A stretch of DNA of 64,000 nt, taken from positions 1 through 64,000 of the forward strand of contig CAZMUM010000029.1 of assembly GCA_964569385.1 (NCBI GenBank), written 5' to 3'. The translations under genes and the position numbers were made by a program. This DNA is from JAADHX01 sp964569385 (GTDB lineage: Bacteria > Actinomycetota > Acidimicrobiia > Acidimicrobiales > Poriferisodalaceae). This document shows positions 34,235 to 42,046 of the stretch, in pieces; within the stretch, counting starts at the first letter, position 1, and the number at the start of each line of letters is the position of its first letter. The notes beneath the pieces were generated by a model. The model was not told the origin of the DNA. It was given only the letters and a program-made list of their open reading frames with translations, and did no database searches.

Positions 34235-35094
34235 TGGGAGAGATTGTCGGCGCCGCGTTGGTGTCTCATGTGCCGCCCCTGGTGTTACCAGAAGAGCTTC
34301 GGCGCGAGATGAACGAGGGCAACGACACGTCGCTTGTGGCTGGGCTTCATCAGCTGGCCGCCGAGAAAATGAATACAGTGAACGCCGACACTGTGGTGGT
34401 GCTCGACACTCACTGGTACACCACGATCGAGTTCGTTGTTACATCCCACTCGACACGGTCGGGTTTCTACACGTCTGAAGAGCTGCCTAGGGGAATGGCC
34501 CAGATGCCGTACGACATCGTCGGCGACCCCGAGCTGGCCAACGCCTGGGCCGCGGCTGCCGATGGGCGCGACGATACCTGGATCACAGCTATCGACGATC
34601 CGTACCTGCCCATTCACTACCCCACCGTCAACCTGCTCGGGTTCCTTCAAGGCGACCAACGTTGGCTATCGGCTGGCATGTGTCAGACCGCCGACGCCCA
34701 AGACTTTCTGCTGTTCGGGCAGTTGCTCGCCGAAGCTGTCAAGTCAGTCGATTGTCGGGTCGTGATTTTGGCCAGCGGCGGTCTCAGCCACCGTTTCTGG
34801 CCGCTACGAGAGTTCAGACAACACGAATCGGCCGATCCCGATAAACACCTCCGGACGCCCGAAGCCGCCGCGGCCGATCGATTTGTGCTCGATTGCATGA
34901 TGAAGGGCGACCATGCGTCGATCCTCGACTTTGTGCCCGAGTTCAGGCAACACGCCCCAGAAGGCCGGTTCGGCCACTACCTAACAATGATCGGCGCCCT
35001 CGGTGGGGCGGAGTGCACCGCCCGGGGCACCCAGTTCGGTGAGTACGAAGCGGTAGCCGGGACCGGTCAAGCTCACGTATGGTTCGACCTATGA
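34234..35094 (+). CDS. Extradiol (LigB-type) aromatic ring-cleavage dioxygenase
   Basis: A 286-residue class III extradiol dioxygenase catalytic subunit. VSHVPPLV near the N-terminus provides the first His, VVLDTHWYTT the next, and GGLSHRFWPL the late His/Glu region. This corresponds to the non-haem Fe(II) site that splits catechol-type rings between and beside the hydroxyls. HpaD-like 3,4-dihydroxyphenylacetate 2,3-dioxygenase is the best guess given the ALDH and FAH genes. The start overlaps the P450 stop by one base. Confidence 0.85.
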   Translation: MGEIVGAALVSHVPPLVLPEELRREMNEGNDTSLVAGLHQLAAEKMNTVNADTVVVLDTHWYTTIEFVVTSHSTRSGFYTSEELPRGMAQMPYDIVGDPELANAWAAAADGRDDTWITAIDDPYLPIHYPTVNLLGFLQGDQRWLSAGMCQTADAQDFLLFGQLLAEAVKSVDCRVVILASGGLSHRFWPLREFRQHESADPDKHLRTPEAAAADRFVLDCMMKGDHASILDFVPEFRQHAPEGRFGHYLTMIGALGGAECTARGTQFGEYEAVAGTGQAHVWFDL

Positions 35095-35798
35095 CAGTTG
35101 CGCCTCTTATAGGCATCGTTGGCCGCCAGAAGTTTGGTCGCGAGATCGAGGGCATCCCCGCCAAGATGGCCGACCACCTTATCGACATGTATGTGGCGGG
35201 CTACTCAAGCGGTGTTATCGAAGCTGGTGGAATCCCGGTCAACCTGCCGGTCGATTTGCATCCTTCGAAGGTGATCGATCGTCTCGACGGGGTTGTCCTT
35301 ACTGGCGGCACCGATGTCGACCCGGCTCGCTACGGCCAGGTAGCCCATGCAGAGTTACTTGGCATCGAAACAGAGCGCGACGAGTTCGAATGGGCGATTC
35401 TGGCTGGAGCTTTGGAGCGCGAAACCCCAGTGCTCGGAATATGCCGAGGTCTCCAGGTGATCAACGTATTTCAGGGTGGCACGCTCGATCAGCATGTTCC
35501 CGAACACGCGCGCTACGACGTGGCACCGAACACCGAGGTTCATGGCGTCGATTTTGTCAGCGGTTCGGTGCTGCACTCGCTTTACGGCGACACGCACAAG
35601 GTGAACAGCCTTCACCATCAGTCGGTAGCCGAGGTCGGCCAAGGTCTGACGGTCACCGGCCGCGACCCTGAAGGCGGAGTCGAAGCTCTCGAGATGGGCG
35701 ACAGCGTTCTAGCTGTGCAATGGCATCCTGAAATGATGGATGGCCGCGCCACCGACCCGCTGTTTGGGTGGTTGGTGGACCGCGCCAACCAGAGATAG
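35091..35798 (+). CDS. Class I glutamine amidotransferase / gamma-glutamyl hydrolase (peptidase C26)
   Basis: A 235-residue PuuD-like protein. The catalytic triad is visible as Cys in GICRGLQVINV and His-x-Glu in VQWHPE; LDGVVLTGGTDVDPARYG is the oxyanion region. Related enzymes hydrolyse gamma-glutamyl-GABA in polyamine catabolism or other gamma-glutamylated amines. ATG 35091 overlaps the dioxygenase stop (ATGA). Together with the glutamine-synthetase-like gene at 39228, it hints that a gamma-glutamylated intermediate is formed and later cleaved, which is an inference. Confidence 0.87.
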   Translation: MTVAPLIGIVGRQKFGREIEGIPAKMADHLIDMYVAGYSSGVIEAGGIPVNLPVDLHPSKVIDRLDGVVLTGGTDVDPARYGQVAHAELLGIETERDEFEWAILAGALERETPVLGICRGLQVINVFQGGTLDQHVPEHARYDVAPNTEVHGVDFVSGSVLHSLYGDTHKVNSLHHQSVAEVGQGLTVTGRDPEGGVEALEMGDSVLAVQWHPEMMDGRATDPLFGWLVDRANQR

Positions 35799-35902
35799 CG
35801 GTTCGGTCACTTTGCTTGTTGTCTCAACGGCATGGTCCGGGGAACCTCAACCCGAGCTCCAGCTTTTTACAAGCTGACTTAATGCCGTATGTCTGCGTAT
35901 GA

Positions 35903-36619
35903 CGAACCGTCATACCACCTATCGCCGAGATAGCGCTTCGCACCGAAGCCGTGGCCTCATCTCGTATCGAGAACCTGTCAGCGACGGCCACCTCGATTGC
36001 ACTCGCAGAACACCTACCCAGGACAGCCAGAACCAGGTCAAACGCCGAGGCCATCTCCGCCAACGTCAAAACGTTGAGCGATGCCATGCAACGAGACGGC
36101 ACCGTCACCGGGTCTGAAATCGTCGAGATCCAGCGCATCCTGCTCCAAGAGCACGCACCTAACCTCGTCGGCATCCGAGAACAACAGGTCTGGATTGGTG
36201 GCTCCAACTACTCGCCACACGGCGCAACCCATGTCGCGCCGCACCATGACCGGGTCCCGGCCGCGCTGACCGATTGGACCGAATTCGCCCGTCGTGAAGA
36301 CCTCGGCCGGCTTGCTCACATCGCAGTCGCTCATGCTCATTTCGAGAACATTCATCCGTTCGCCGACTGCAACGGTCGCACAGGTCGCGTCATCGTTCAG
36401 CGCATGCTCCGAACCAGCCAGGAACTCGAGATGTCAGCACCTCGGGCCCGAATCGGGATCGAGCAGCTAGTCGACGCCGGGATCGTGCACACAAACTCGA
36501 CGTCGCGCCGCAACCGGGTCTGGTTGGTCACCGACGCGGTCGAGGCATTCATGACCGCACTCGCCGGCCACGCACCGGCTGACACACAATCGGCAGACCC
36601 GACAGTCACAGGCACCTGA
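35903..36619 (+). pseudogene. Remnant of a Fic-domain protein
   Basis: The Fic motif HPFADCNGRTGR is visible, preceded by an inhibitory-helix motif (SSRIENL) typical of self-inhibited Fic AMP transferases. The canonical DGNGR reads DCNGR here. In-frame homology (IPPIAEIALRTEAVASS) extends upstream of the first usable start (GTG 35951) to a TGA at 35900-35902, so the N-terminal Fic_N region is lost. After TGRVIVQRMLRTS about a hundred residues of the Fic core are missing in frame, and the sequence jumps to an end of the C-terminal winged helix (IGIEQLVDAGIV, RRNRVW). A translated 222-residue product is possible but unlikely to be active. Confidence 0.75.
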
Positions 36620-36986
36620 CGGGCCGAACACTCGGCCGCCTGATCTAATCGAATCGCGACAGATTTCTGGCATCCGGCGCGCTCGTGGCGCCGAGATCCT
36701 GGCACTCCACCCACAATCCCCGAATCTTCGACATCAACCAACGCGGTTCAGAACCGTTCCCTGGGCTTCTCCTCGAATCGTGGACATTTGCCAACTGTTG
36801 GTGCGCCAAGAGTGTCGGCACCCTAATCGACAGCGGCATCGAACAGTATCTAGCCGTCGGTGTCGACAACTCCGGAATGGACCTTTCGCATCTATTGCCC
36901 GACTCAGCGTTCGGGAGCCACAGAGCGCCGGGCTGTGTTCTGCGGACTTGCCATCCTCCGACTGCCTTAGCCGCAGGTAGCACAGC
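36620..36986. other. 367-bp stretch without a recognisable gene
   Basis: Both strands contain frames of 110 to 130 codons here, but none has a domain, a convincing start or typical composition. It separates the Fic remnant from an intact hypothetical gene and may be further debris of acquired DNA. Confidence 0.5.
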
Positions 36987-37433
36987 TCAAGGTGACCCGG
37001 ACTCGGTCTTCGCCGCGAACATTTTGACGAAGTATTCAGCGTCGCCCAGTCCCACGCTCCGCACCAAGTCTGGGTCATAGAACAGAGTCACGCCCACACC
37101 CGGGAGGAACACGATTGGGTTCTCCCGCTCAAGGCGGAGGCCCGACGCCTCTAGCTCGCCGAACACAACGTCCGGTGACCGGTTTAACACTTCGATACCG
37201 AGAACCGTGGGCCTACCTTCATGCACCTCAACGAAGGAGATCCGGTCGCGTTCGTCGTACGTAACAAAAACCCCGAGGTCTTTGTACACACTTTCGACCA
37301 GCCCATTGTCACTCGGCTGGAAGACCTGGTCTGGCGGGCCGAGCAACCGCTCGAGCCGCCACCGAGGAACGCCGACATGAAAGTCGCCGAACGCGTTCGC
37401 CGTGATCTCAACGGGGCCGGTGTAGTCGGTCAC
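36987..37433 (-). CDS. Hypothetical protein, possibly immunity-like
   Basis: A 148-residue soluble protein starting VTDYTGPVEITANAFGDF (GTG). It alternates beta strands and acidic loops (VFVTYDERDRISFVEVHEG, FLPGVGVTLFYDPDLV), and ends EYFVKMFAAKTE. The small acidic alpha/beta form is common among immunity proteins of polymorphic toxins, but no family is recognised. The GTG overlaps the stop of a 38-codon upstream ORF as GTGA, suggesting it was the second gene of a two-gene unit whose first member has been truncated. Confidence 0.62.
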   Translation of the reverse strand: MTDYTGPVEITANAFGDFHVGVPRWRLERLLGPPDQVFQPSDNGLVESVYKDLGVFVTYDERDRISFVEVHEGRPTVLGIEVLNRSPDVVFGELEASGLRLERENPIVFLPGVGVTLFYDPDLVRSVGLGDAEYFVKMFAAKTESGSP

Positions 37434-37546
37434 CGCGGCAGGTTATCGATCACCTGGAGGATAGCGTCATCGTACTTACCCCGAACCAGGCTACACACGT
37501 CATCGATCCCCTTCTGCACTGCGTCATCAAAGCGACCTTCCGACAC
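37430..37546 (-). pseudogene. 3' stump of an upstream gene coupled to the hypothetical gene
   Basis: A 38-codon frame (SEGRFDDAVQKGIDDV to ILQVIDNLPR) ends in a TGA overlapping the next GTG start. Regular coding character but no full domain; a stop lies six codons upstream of the GTG at 37544-37546. It is probably the tail of a longer gene cut where the zeta-like fragment on the other strand begins. A short functional peptide cannot be excluded. Confidence 0.35.
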
Positions 37547-37889
37547 ATCAGCTAGAACTCGTCAGAGAGGCTCAACGAGCAGGATTGCCGGTCAAGCTGT
37601 ACATCATCGTTGTTCCCGAGGACCTTGCTGTGCGCCGGTGCGCGTACGGGTCAGACATAGGGGACACGACGTGCCGGAGGACAAGATCCGTGGGCGATAC
37701 CAACGCCCCTGGGCCCACCTCCTCGACGCAATCAGCCTGGCCGATTCGTGTGATGTCCTTGACAAGTCGAGCGCCAAGCATCCCTGCTGCCGAGTCATCA
37801 GATACCGAAACGGTGTGGCACTTGGCGTAGCCGACTGGCCTTCATGGGCTCCATCCGAGCTAGTCAACCGGCAATCAGGCAAAGGATAA
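37546..37889 (+). pseudogene. Frameshifted C-terminal half of a zeta-toxin-like kinase
   Basis: Frame 1 reads HQLELVREAQRAGLPVKLY then IIVVPEDLAVRR, and near 37635 continuity passes to another frame reading RHRGHDVPEDKIRGRY, LLDAISLADSCDVLDKS and DWPSWAP. In zeta-toxin/AAA-type kinases (UDP-sugar or nucleotide phosphorylating toxins) exactly these segments follow each other: HPSKLEL, LHVLLIPEDLAVQRV, GGHxVPEDKIRGRY, YDNS. The Walker A half and start are absent. A 5' truncation plus a frameshift make this a dead toxin gene. Confidence 0.75.
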
Positions 37890-37951
37890 ACCTGGTCAAT
37901 AGGCCCGCCCTGCGTATCGGACACCCGGCGAGGCTGGAATAACAGGTCGGC

Positions 37952-39181
37952 TCACAATTCCCAGCCGAGTAAAGGCCGCGGTAGGGCTAGCGCCACATCG
38001 AGTGAGGCAAGTAGCTCGGCCGAGGCATGAAGATCGTCGGTGGTTGCGAGTGTTGTTGCTGGGCGCACTCCGAACCAGAGCCGTGTGAAGGCACCGACAC
38101 CTGCTTCGATCGTCGGCAGGCCCTCGGTGTGGCCGTCTGCTACCGACGACGGGTCGCCAATACTGATCGTGTAGTCGCCACCAATGCCGTTCCATCCGCC
38201 GGCGGGTCGAGCCGCGACCGGGTCAGCGAGCGTGAGGTTGAACCGCAGCGGCGGTCCGGGCCAGCGGCGGGCTTCGACACACGCCGCCATATCGAGGATT
38301 CGTAGTTGCGTCCACGCCGCAGCCCGGTTCCCAGACTCGTGTTTTGACGAGATCGAGCGGTCTCGTTCGCGAACCGGTTCCTTCAGCAGCGCTTGCAGCT
38401 GGATGTGGGCTGGTTCGATCATCGTGACCGAGCGCAGCTGATCGCCAAGCTCCTTGAGCAGACGGAACAGTTGTAGGAGCTGCTCGCGGTTCTGGTATGC
38501 GATGTAACGGATATACCAAGGCCCGTGGTGCGACTTCATTTCGCCCGCTACAAAGTGGGTCAGCTTGCCTGAAGCGTCGCGATAGCCCAGAGCGAAGGGC
38601 TTTTCAGCGAACTGGAGGTCGCCGTGGACTAGGTCGGGAGGGTCTAGGCAAACGTTGCCGTGCGTTTGTAGTCTCTGGATCATTGCTGAGTGCATGTCGG
38701 CGAAGTCATCAGCGGACAACCGGACAGGCGGTTCGAACGGCACATGGTCGACCAAAAGCGAGGCTGGGTCGAATGTGACCTTGTGCTCGTAGGCCCCGGT
38801 ACCAAAACCGAGCCGATCATAGAAACCCTGTTCGAACATGCCAAGAGCCGCTACTGCACAGCCGGCATCGACGCCCTGCTGTAGAGCTCGCGTGGTCATC
38901 GCCGACGCGAATCCGCGCCGCCGGCCGATGTGGCTGGTTGTCACGGCGGCGATGACACACATCGGCAGCGGCGTTTGCTGGTACATCATGGAGCCAGGGG
39001 CCCACTGAACCATGCACTCGGCTTCGCCGTCGACATCGGCAACTTCGGTGTTTGCCGCGTCGAGTACGGTGCCGAGCGCCGACTTCTTATCCTCGTCGTC
39101 GAGCCAACCAATCTCCAACCAGATGCGGGTTACGGCATCGAGGTCGCGATCGCGGTCGTACGGCCGAATCGTGTGATCCAT
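37952..39181 (-). CDS. GNAT N-acetyltransferase, Eis-like with SCP2-type C-terminus
   Basis: A 409-residue protein built like mycobacterial Eis: an N-terminal GNAT domain, a second GNAT-like lobe, and a sterol-carrier-type C-terminus. The acetyl-CoA loop is in VTTSHIGRRRGFASAMTTRAL, followed by VAALGMFEQGFYDRLGFGTG. The C-terminal part has LRFNLTLADPVAA and FTRLWFGVRPATTL. Eis enzymes acetylate amines on aminoglycosides or protein lysines; the substrate is not known here. It is flanked by a glutamine-synthetase-like gene 46 bp upstream in the same direction, possibly co-transcribed. Confidence 0.85.
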   Translation of the reverse strand: MDHTIRPYDRDRDLDAVTRIWLEIGWLDDEDKKSALGTVLDAANTEVADVDGEAECMVQWAPGSMMYQQTPLPMCVIAAVTTSHIGRRRGFASAMTTRALQQGVDAGCAVAALGMFEQGFYDRLGFGTGAYEHKVTFDPASLLVDHVPFEPPVRLSADDFADMHSAMIQRLQTHGNVCLDPPDLVHGDLQFAEKPFALGYRDASGKLTHFVAGEMKSHHGPWYIRYIAYQNREQLLQLFRLLKELGDQLRSVTMIEPAHIQLQALLKEPVRERDRSISSKHESGNRAAAWTQLRILDMAACVEARRWPGPPLRFNLTLADPVAARPAGGWNGIGGDYTISIGDPSSVADGHTEGLPTIEAGVGAFTRLWFGVRPATTLATTDDLHASAELLASLDVALALPRPLLGWEL

Positions 39182-39227
39182 TTGGCCATCTTGACACGCG
39201 CCGGCTCGAATTTGGCCCGATTATTGG

Positions 39228-40541
39228 TCAGTGATACATCAGATATTGGTTGAGCTCCCATTCGAGAGATTTGGCATCGTCGCCGGGGCCGCCTGTGGCT
39301 TCGATGTAGCGGTCCCATTCGGCTCGTTTGTTGGCCACGAAATTGTCGACCAAGTCTGATCCGACGGCGGTACTCAGAGCTGTATTGGCTTCGAGGTGGT
39401 CGAGCGCGGTCGAGAGATCTGACGCCGAACACACGTCGGTGTTGACCTCCTCGAAACCGTCGGTGGTCAAAGGAGCCGGGCAATCCGTTTCGTTGGCGAC
39501 CCCTAGACGGGCCGCCTGAAGGACAGCGGCAACAGCTAGATGGATGTTGGCAGATCCATCACCCAAACGACTTTCGATTCGGGTGCTTTGGCCTCGATCG
39601 TCTGGCACGCGGTTGGCGGCACAGCGATGTTCGTAACCCCAGTTGGCCCAGTATCCGGTTAGTTCGCCAGGTACGAGCCGTCGGTAGGCATTAATGGTCG
39701 GAGCGAGCAGGGGCGTCATGGCTTGGTGATGTTCACACAGGCCAGCGAGGCTTTGTTTTGCGACTACTGACAGCCCATCGGCGGCATCGTCATCGACCAG
39801 AATGTTGGCGCCTGAATCGTCGACCAGGCTGAAGTTGACGTGCAGCCCGCTGCCAGACACCTCGGGGAAAGGTCTACCCAGGAACGTAAGGTCGAGACCC
39901 CGTTCGAGGGCCATCTCGCGGGCCATAACTCGGAAAAGAAACGCATCATCGGCGGCCTTCAAGGCATCGTCGTACACCAGGGTCATCTCGAACTGAGACT
40001 CGTCGAATTCGGCATTGATCGACTCGATGGCAAAGCCGCTCGACTCGGACGCAACCATGATGTCGTCGATGAGGCCAGTCGGGTCGGCGAGGCGGCCGGT
40101 GGCGTAGACAAAGCTGCGCGGGGTGCTCCACCGTCGCCAGCCGCCGTCGCCGTCTGGTTCGAGCACGTAGCCTTCGAGCTCCAAGCCAACCTTGGGCTGG
40201 TATCCGAGGGCCTCCCAGTCCGCTATTGCCCGTTCTAACGCGCCGCGAGCCGATACCGAATATGGCTTGGCGTCGAGGTTGAGATGGCCAACCGCAACAC
40301 CAGTTCGATCGTCTTCCCAGCTTGGCCGGACCGACCCTGGACTGAACGAGGAGTGCACGTCCTTCAGCCCTTCGAGTAGGTAGGTTCCAGGTGCAGGAAT
40401 CAAGCTGCGGTCATAACCGAGGGCAAAGGTCGAAGCACAGTGATTTGTGCCCCGATAGGCCAGGTGCGCAGGTAGGTACTTGCCCCGCGGTAAGCCAAGA
40501 TGATCGGGCCACATAACTCGAATCCGGTCGTAGTCGGCCAT
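39228..40541 (-). CDS. Glutamine synthetase-family protein (gamma-glutamyl ligase)
   Basis: A 437-residue GS-fold enzyme. VGLELEGYVLEP is the first metal-binding Glu motif, EVSGSGLHVNFSL the loop with His near the ATP site, and YWANWGYEHRCAANRVP followed by STRIESRLGDGSANIHLAVA the glutamate/ATP-binding Arg region. It is shorter than GlnA (about 470) and has the form of the GS-like ligases that make gamma-glutamyl amides of polyamines or ethanolamine. Such compounds would be substrates for the C26 hydrolase at 35091. It is divergent from a MarR regulator with an 86-bp gap. Confidence 0.88.
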   Translation of the reverse strand: MADYDRIRVMWPDHLGLPRGKYLPAHLAYRGTNHCASTFALGYDRSLIPAPGTYLLEGLKDVHSSFSPGSVRPSWEDDRTGVAVGHLNLDAKPYSVSARGALERAIADWEALGYQPKVGLELEGYVLEPDGDGGWRRWSTPRSFVYATGRLADPTGLIDDIMVASESSGFAIESINAEFDESQFEMTLVYDDALKAADDAFLFRVMAREMALERGLDLTFLGRPFPEVSGSGLHVNFSLVDDSGANILVDDDAADGLSVVAKQSLAGLCEHHQAMTPLLAPTINAYRRLVPGELTGYWANWGYEHRCAANRVPDDRGQSTRIESRLGDGSANIHLAVAAVLQAARLGVANETDCPAPLTTDGFEEVNTDVCSASDLSTALDHLEANTALSTAVGSDLVDNFVANKRAEWDRYIEATGGPGDDAKSLEWELNQYLMYH

Positions 40542-40627
40542 TGCGCTCCTCGATGAGATCGTTCGGAGCCGTACGATAGCAGCGGCCCGCGGCTAGTCTC
40601 ACCGCTCATGACGAGCAGCGCATCTTC

Positions 40628-41149
40628 GTGACATCGGTCGACCACTCGCTATCTGTCGAAGCGCGGCGAAACATCGAGGCGAAGGGCCGTTCGGTAGCCA
40701 ACGACCTCAACATCGATGTTGGGGCCTATGAGGTCGTCTCGAACCTCCACTGGGCCTTCACGCTGCTCAAAACCCATGTGGAGCGGGGCCCGCTGGCCGA
40801 AGCGAACCTCTCCTGGGCCGCTTTTGTGGCCCTGTGGTCGATCTGGGTTAACGGCGAGATGGATGGCAGCCGGATCGCCGTCGAGATCGGCACCCGCAAG
40901 TCGAGTTTCTCCGAGATGGCGAAACGGCTCGAGGATCGCGGCCTGCTCAGCCGGCGACCTCACCCAGAAGACGGCCGATCCGTATTGTTCGACGTGACGC
41001 CGCAGGCCCAAGAGCTACTGGCCGAACTCTGGCCCAAGCTGAATGGCGAAGCATCGGCGATCACCAAGGGCCTCGATGCTGACGCCAAGAGGTCGTTTGC
41101 GGCCCTGCTTCGGGGCATGGCCGACGAACTAACCGAGCTGGCCGAGTAG
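40628..41149 (+). CDS. MarR-family transcriptional regulator
   Basis: A 173-residue winged-helix protein. ANLSWAAFVALWSIW is the N-terminal helix of the DNA-binding region, GSRIAVEIGTRKSSFSEMAKRL the helix-turn-helix and recognition helix, and RGLLSRRPHPEDGRSVLFDVT the wing. MarR proteins usually repress neighbouring and own genes and are released by small aromatic ligands. Targets could be the divergent GS-like gene, the downstream operon, or the palindrome at 32034. It starts with GTG. Confidence 0.9.
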   Translation: MTSVDHSLSVEARRNIEAKGRSVANDLNIDVGAYEVVSNLHWAFTLLKTHVERGPLAEANLSWAAFVALWSIWVNGEMDGSRIAVEIGTRKSSFSEMAKRLEDRGLLSRRPHPEDGRSVLFDVTPQAQELLAELWPKLNGEASAITKGLDADAKRSFAALLRGMADELTELAE

Positions 41150-41176
41150 CCTCAGGCTCAAGCGAAAAGGCTGCTC

Positions 41177-42046
41177 ATGAACGAGACTCCAGCGAACTGG
41201 CACCCAGACCCAACTGATGCCCATGAGCTCCGCTACTGGGACGGTAGCCAGTGGACCGAACACGTCAGCAACAACGGCGTTCAGAGCACTGCCCCGTTAG
41301 CCGCCCCTGCACCAACGGAATCGAAACTCGACGCTATCGACAGCGCGTTGACCATCGGAAACGAGGGTGACCCCGAAAAGATTCGAGCCCAGGTGCGAGG
41401 CGATGGCATGAAGGGAGCCGGTGTAAACGACGATCGCACCGGCGGCGGGACACTGTTTACCGAACCGGTATTGGTTGTCAACCAAAAGGCCAAGATCATC
41501 GAGTTGAACAACCAATACGGGGTGTTCGACCAGAACGGTCAACAGTTGGCCACGGTCAATCAGGTGGGGCAATCGGCGGCCAAGAAGGTGCTTCGTCTGG
41601 TTAGCAGCCTCGATCAGTACATGACGCACAAACTCGAGATCACCGATCCCCAAGGGTCTGTGCTGCTACGGCTTACCCGGCCGCGCAAGTTCATCAAGTC
41701 CTCTGTTGTGGTCGAGAGCCCAAGCGGCCAAGAAATTGGGCGCATCGTGCAGCAGAACGCCATCGGCAAGATCAATTTCTCGCTCGAGGCCAATGGCCAG
41801 GTCCTTGGTTCGATCAGAGGCGAGAACTGGCGAGCCTGGAACTTTCGGATCGAAGATGTCGCCGGAAACGAGATCGCCCGAATCACCAAAACGTGGGAGG
41901 GCCTCGCCAAGACCGTGTTCACGACTGCCGACAATTACGTCGTGCAAATCCATCGGCACAGCGCCGAGCCACTCAACACTCTCATCGTTGCTTCGGCGCT
42001 CAGCATCGATACCGCGTTAAAACAAGACGCCCGCGGGCTTAGCTGA
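41177..42046 (+). CDS. DUF2510 and phospholipid-scramblase-like (tubby-fold) protein
   Basis: A 289-residue protein. Residues 7-30 form the actinobacterial DUF2510 motif (WHPDPTDAHELRYWDGSQWT). From about residue 95 a scramblase/LURP-one-like barrel starts: EPVLVVNQKAKIIELNNQYGV, LEITDPQGSVLLRLTRP, VVVESPSGQEIGRIVQ, FRIEDVAGNEIARITKTW. It probably binds membrane lipid; the actual role in bacteria is unknown. It lies 27 bp after MarR and its stop shares a base with the SelO start (TGATG), so it is part of a MarR-scramblase-SelO-DUF2237 operon. Confidence 0.83.
   Translation: MNETPANWHPDPTDAHELRYWDGSQWTEHVSNNGVQSTAPLAAPAPTESKLDAIDSALTIGNEGDPEKIRAQVRGDGMKGAGVNDDRTGGGTLFTEPVLVVNQKAKIIELNNQYGVFDQNGQQLATVNQVGQSAAKKVLRLVSSLDQYMTHKLEITDPQGSVLLRLTRPRKFIKSSVVVESPSGQEIGRIVQQNAIGKINFSLEANGQVLGSIRGENWRAWNFRIEDVAGNEIARITKTWEGLAKTVFTTADNYVVQIHRHSAEPLNTLIVASALSIDTALKQDARGLS

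Noticed and set aside
35900..35902. TGA upstream of the Fic remnant as a second selenocysteine codon
   Set aside because: Fic proteins have no conserved redox Cys there, the region upstream shows no homology and other lesions exist in the gene.
36685..37080. A 131-residue plus-strand ORF
   Set aside because: No domain, no ribosome binding site, and it runs over the 3' end of a better minus-strand gene.
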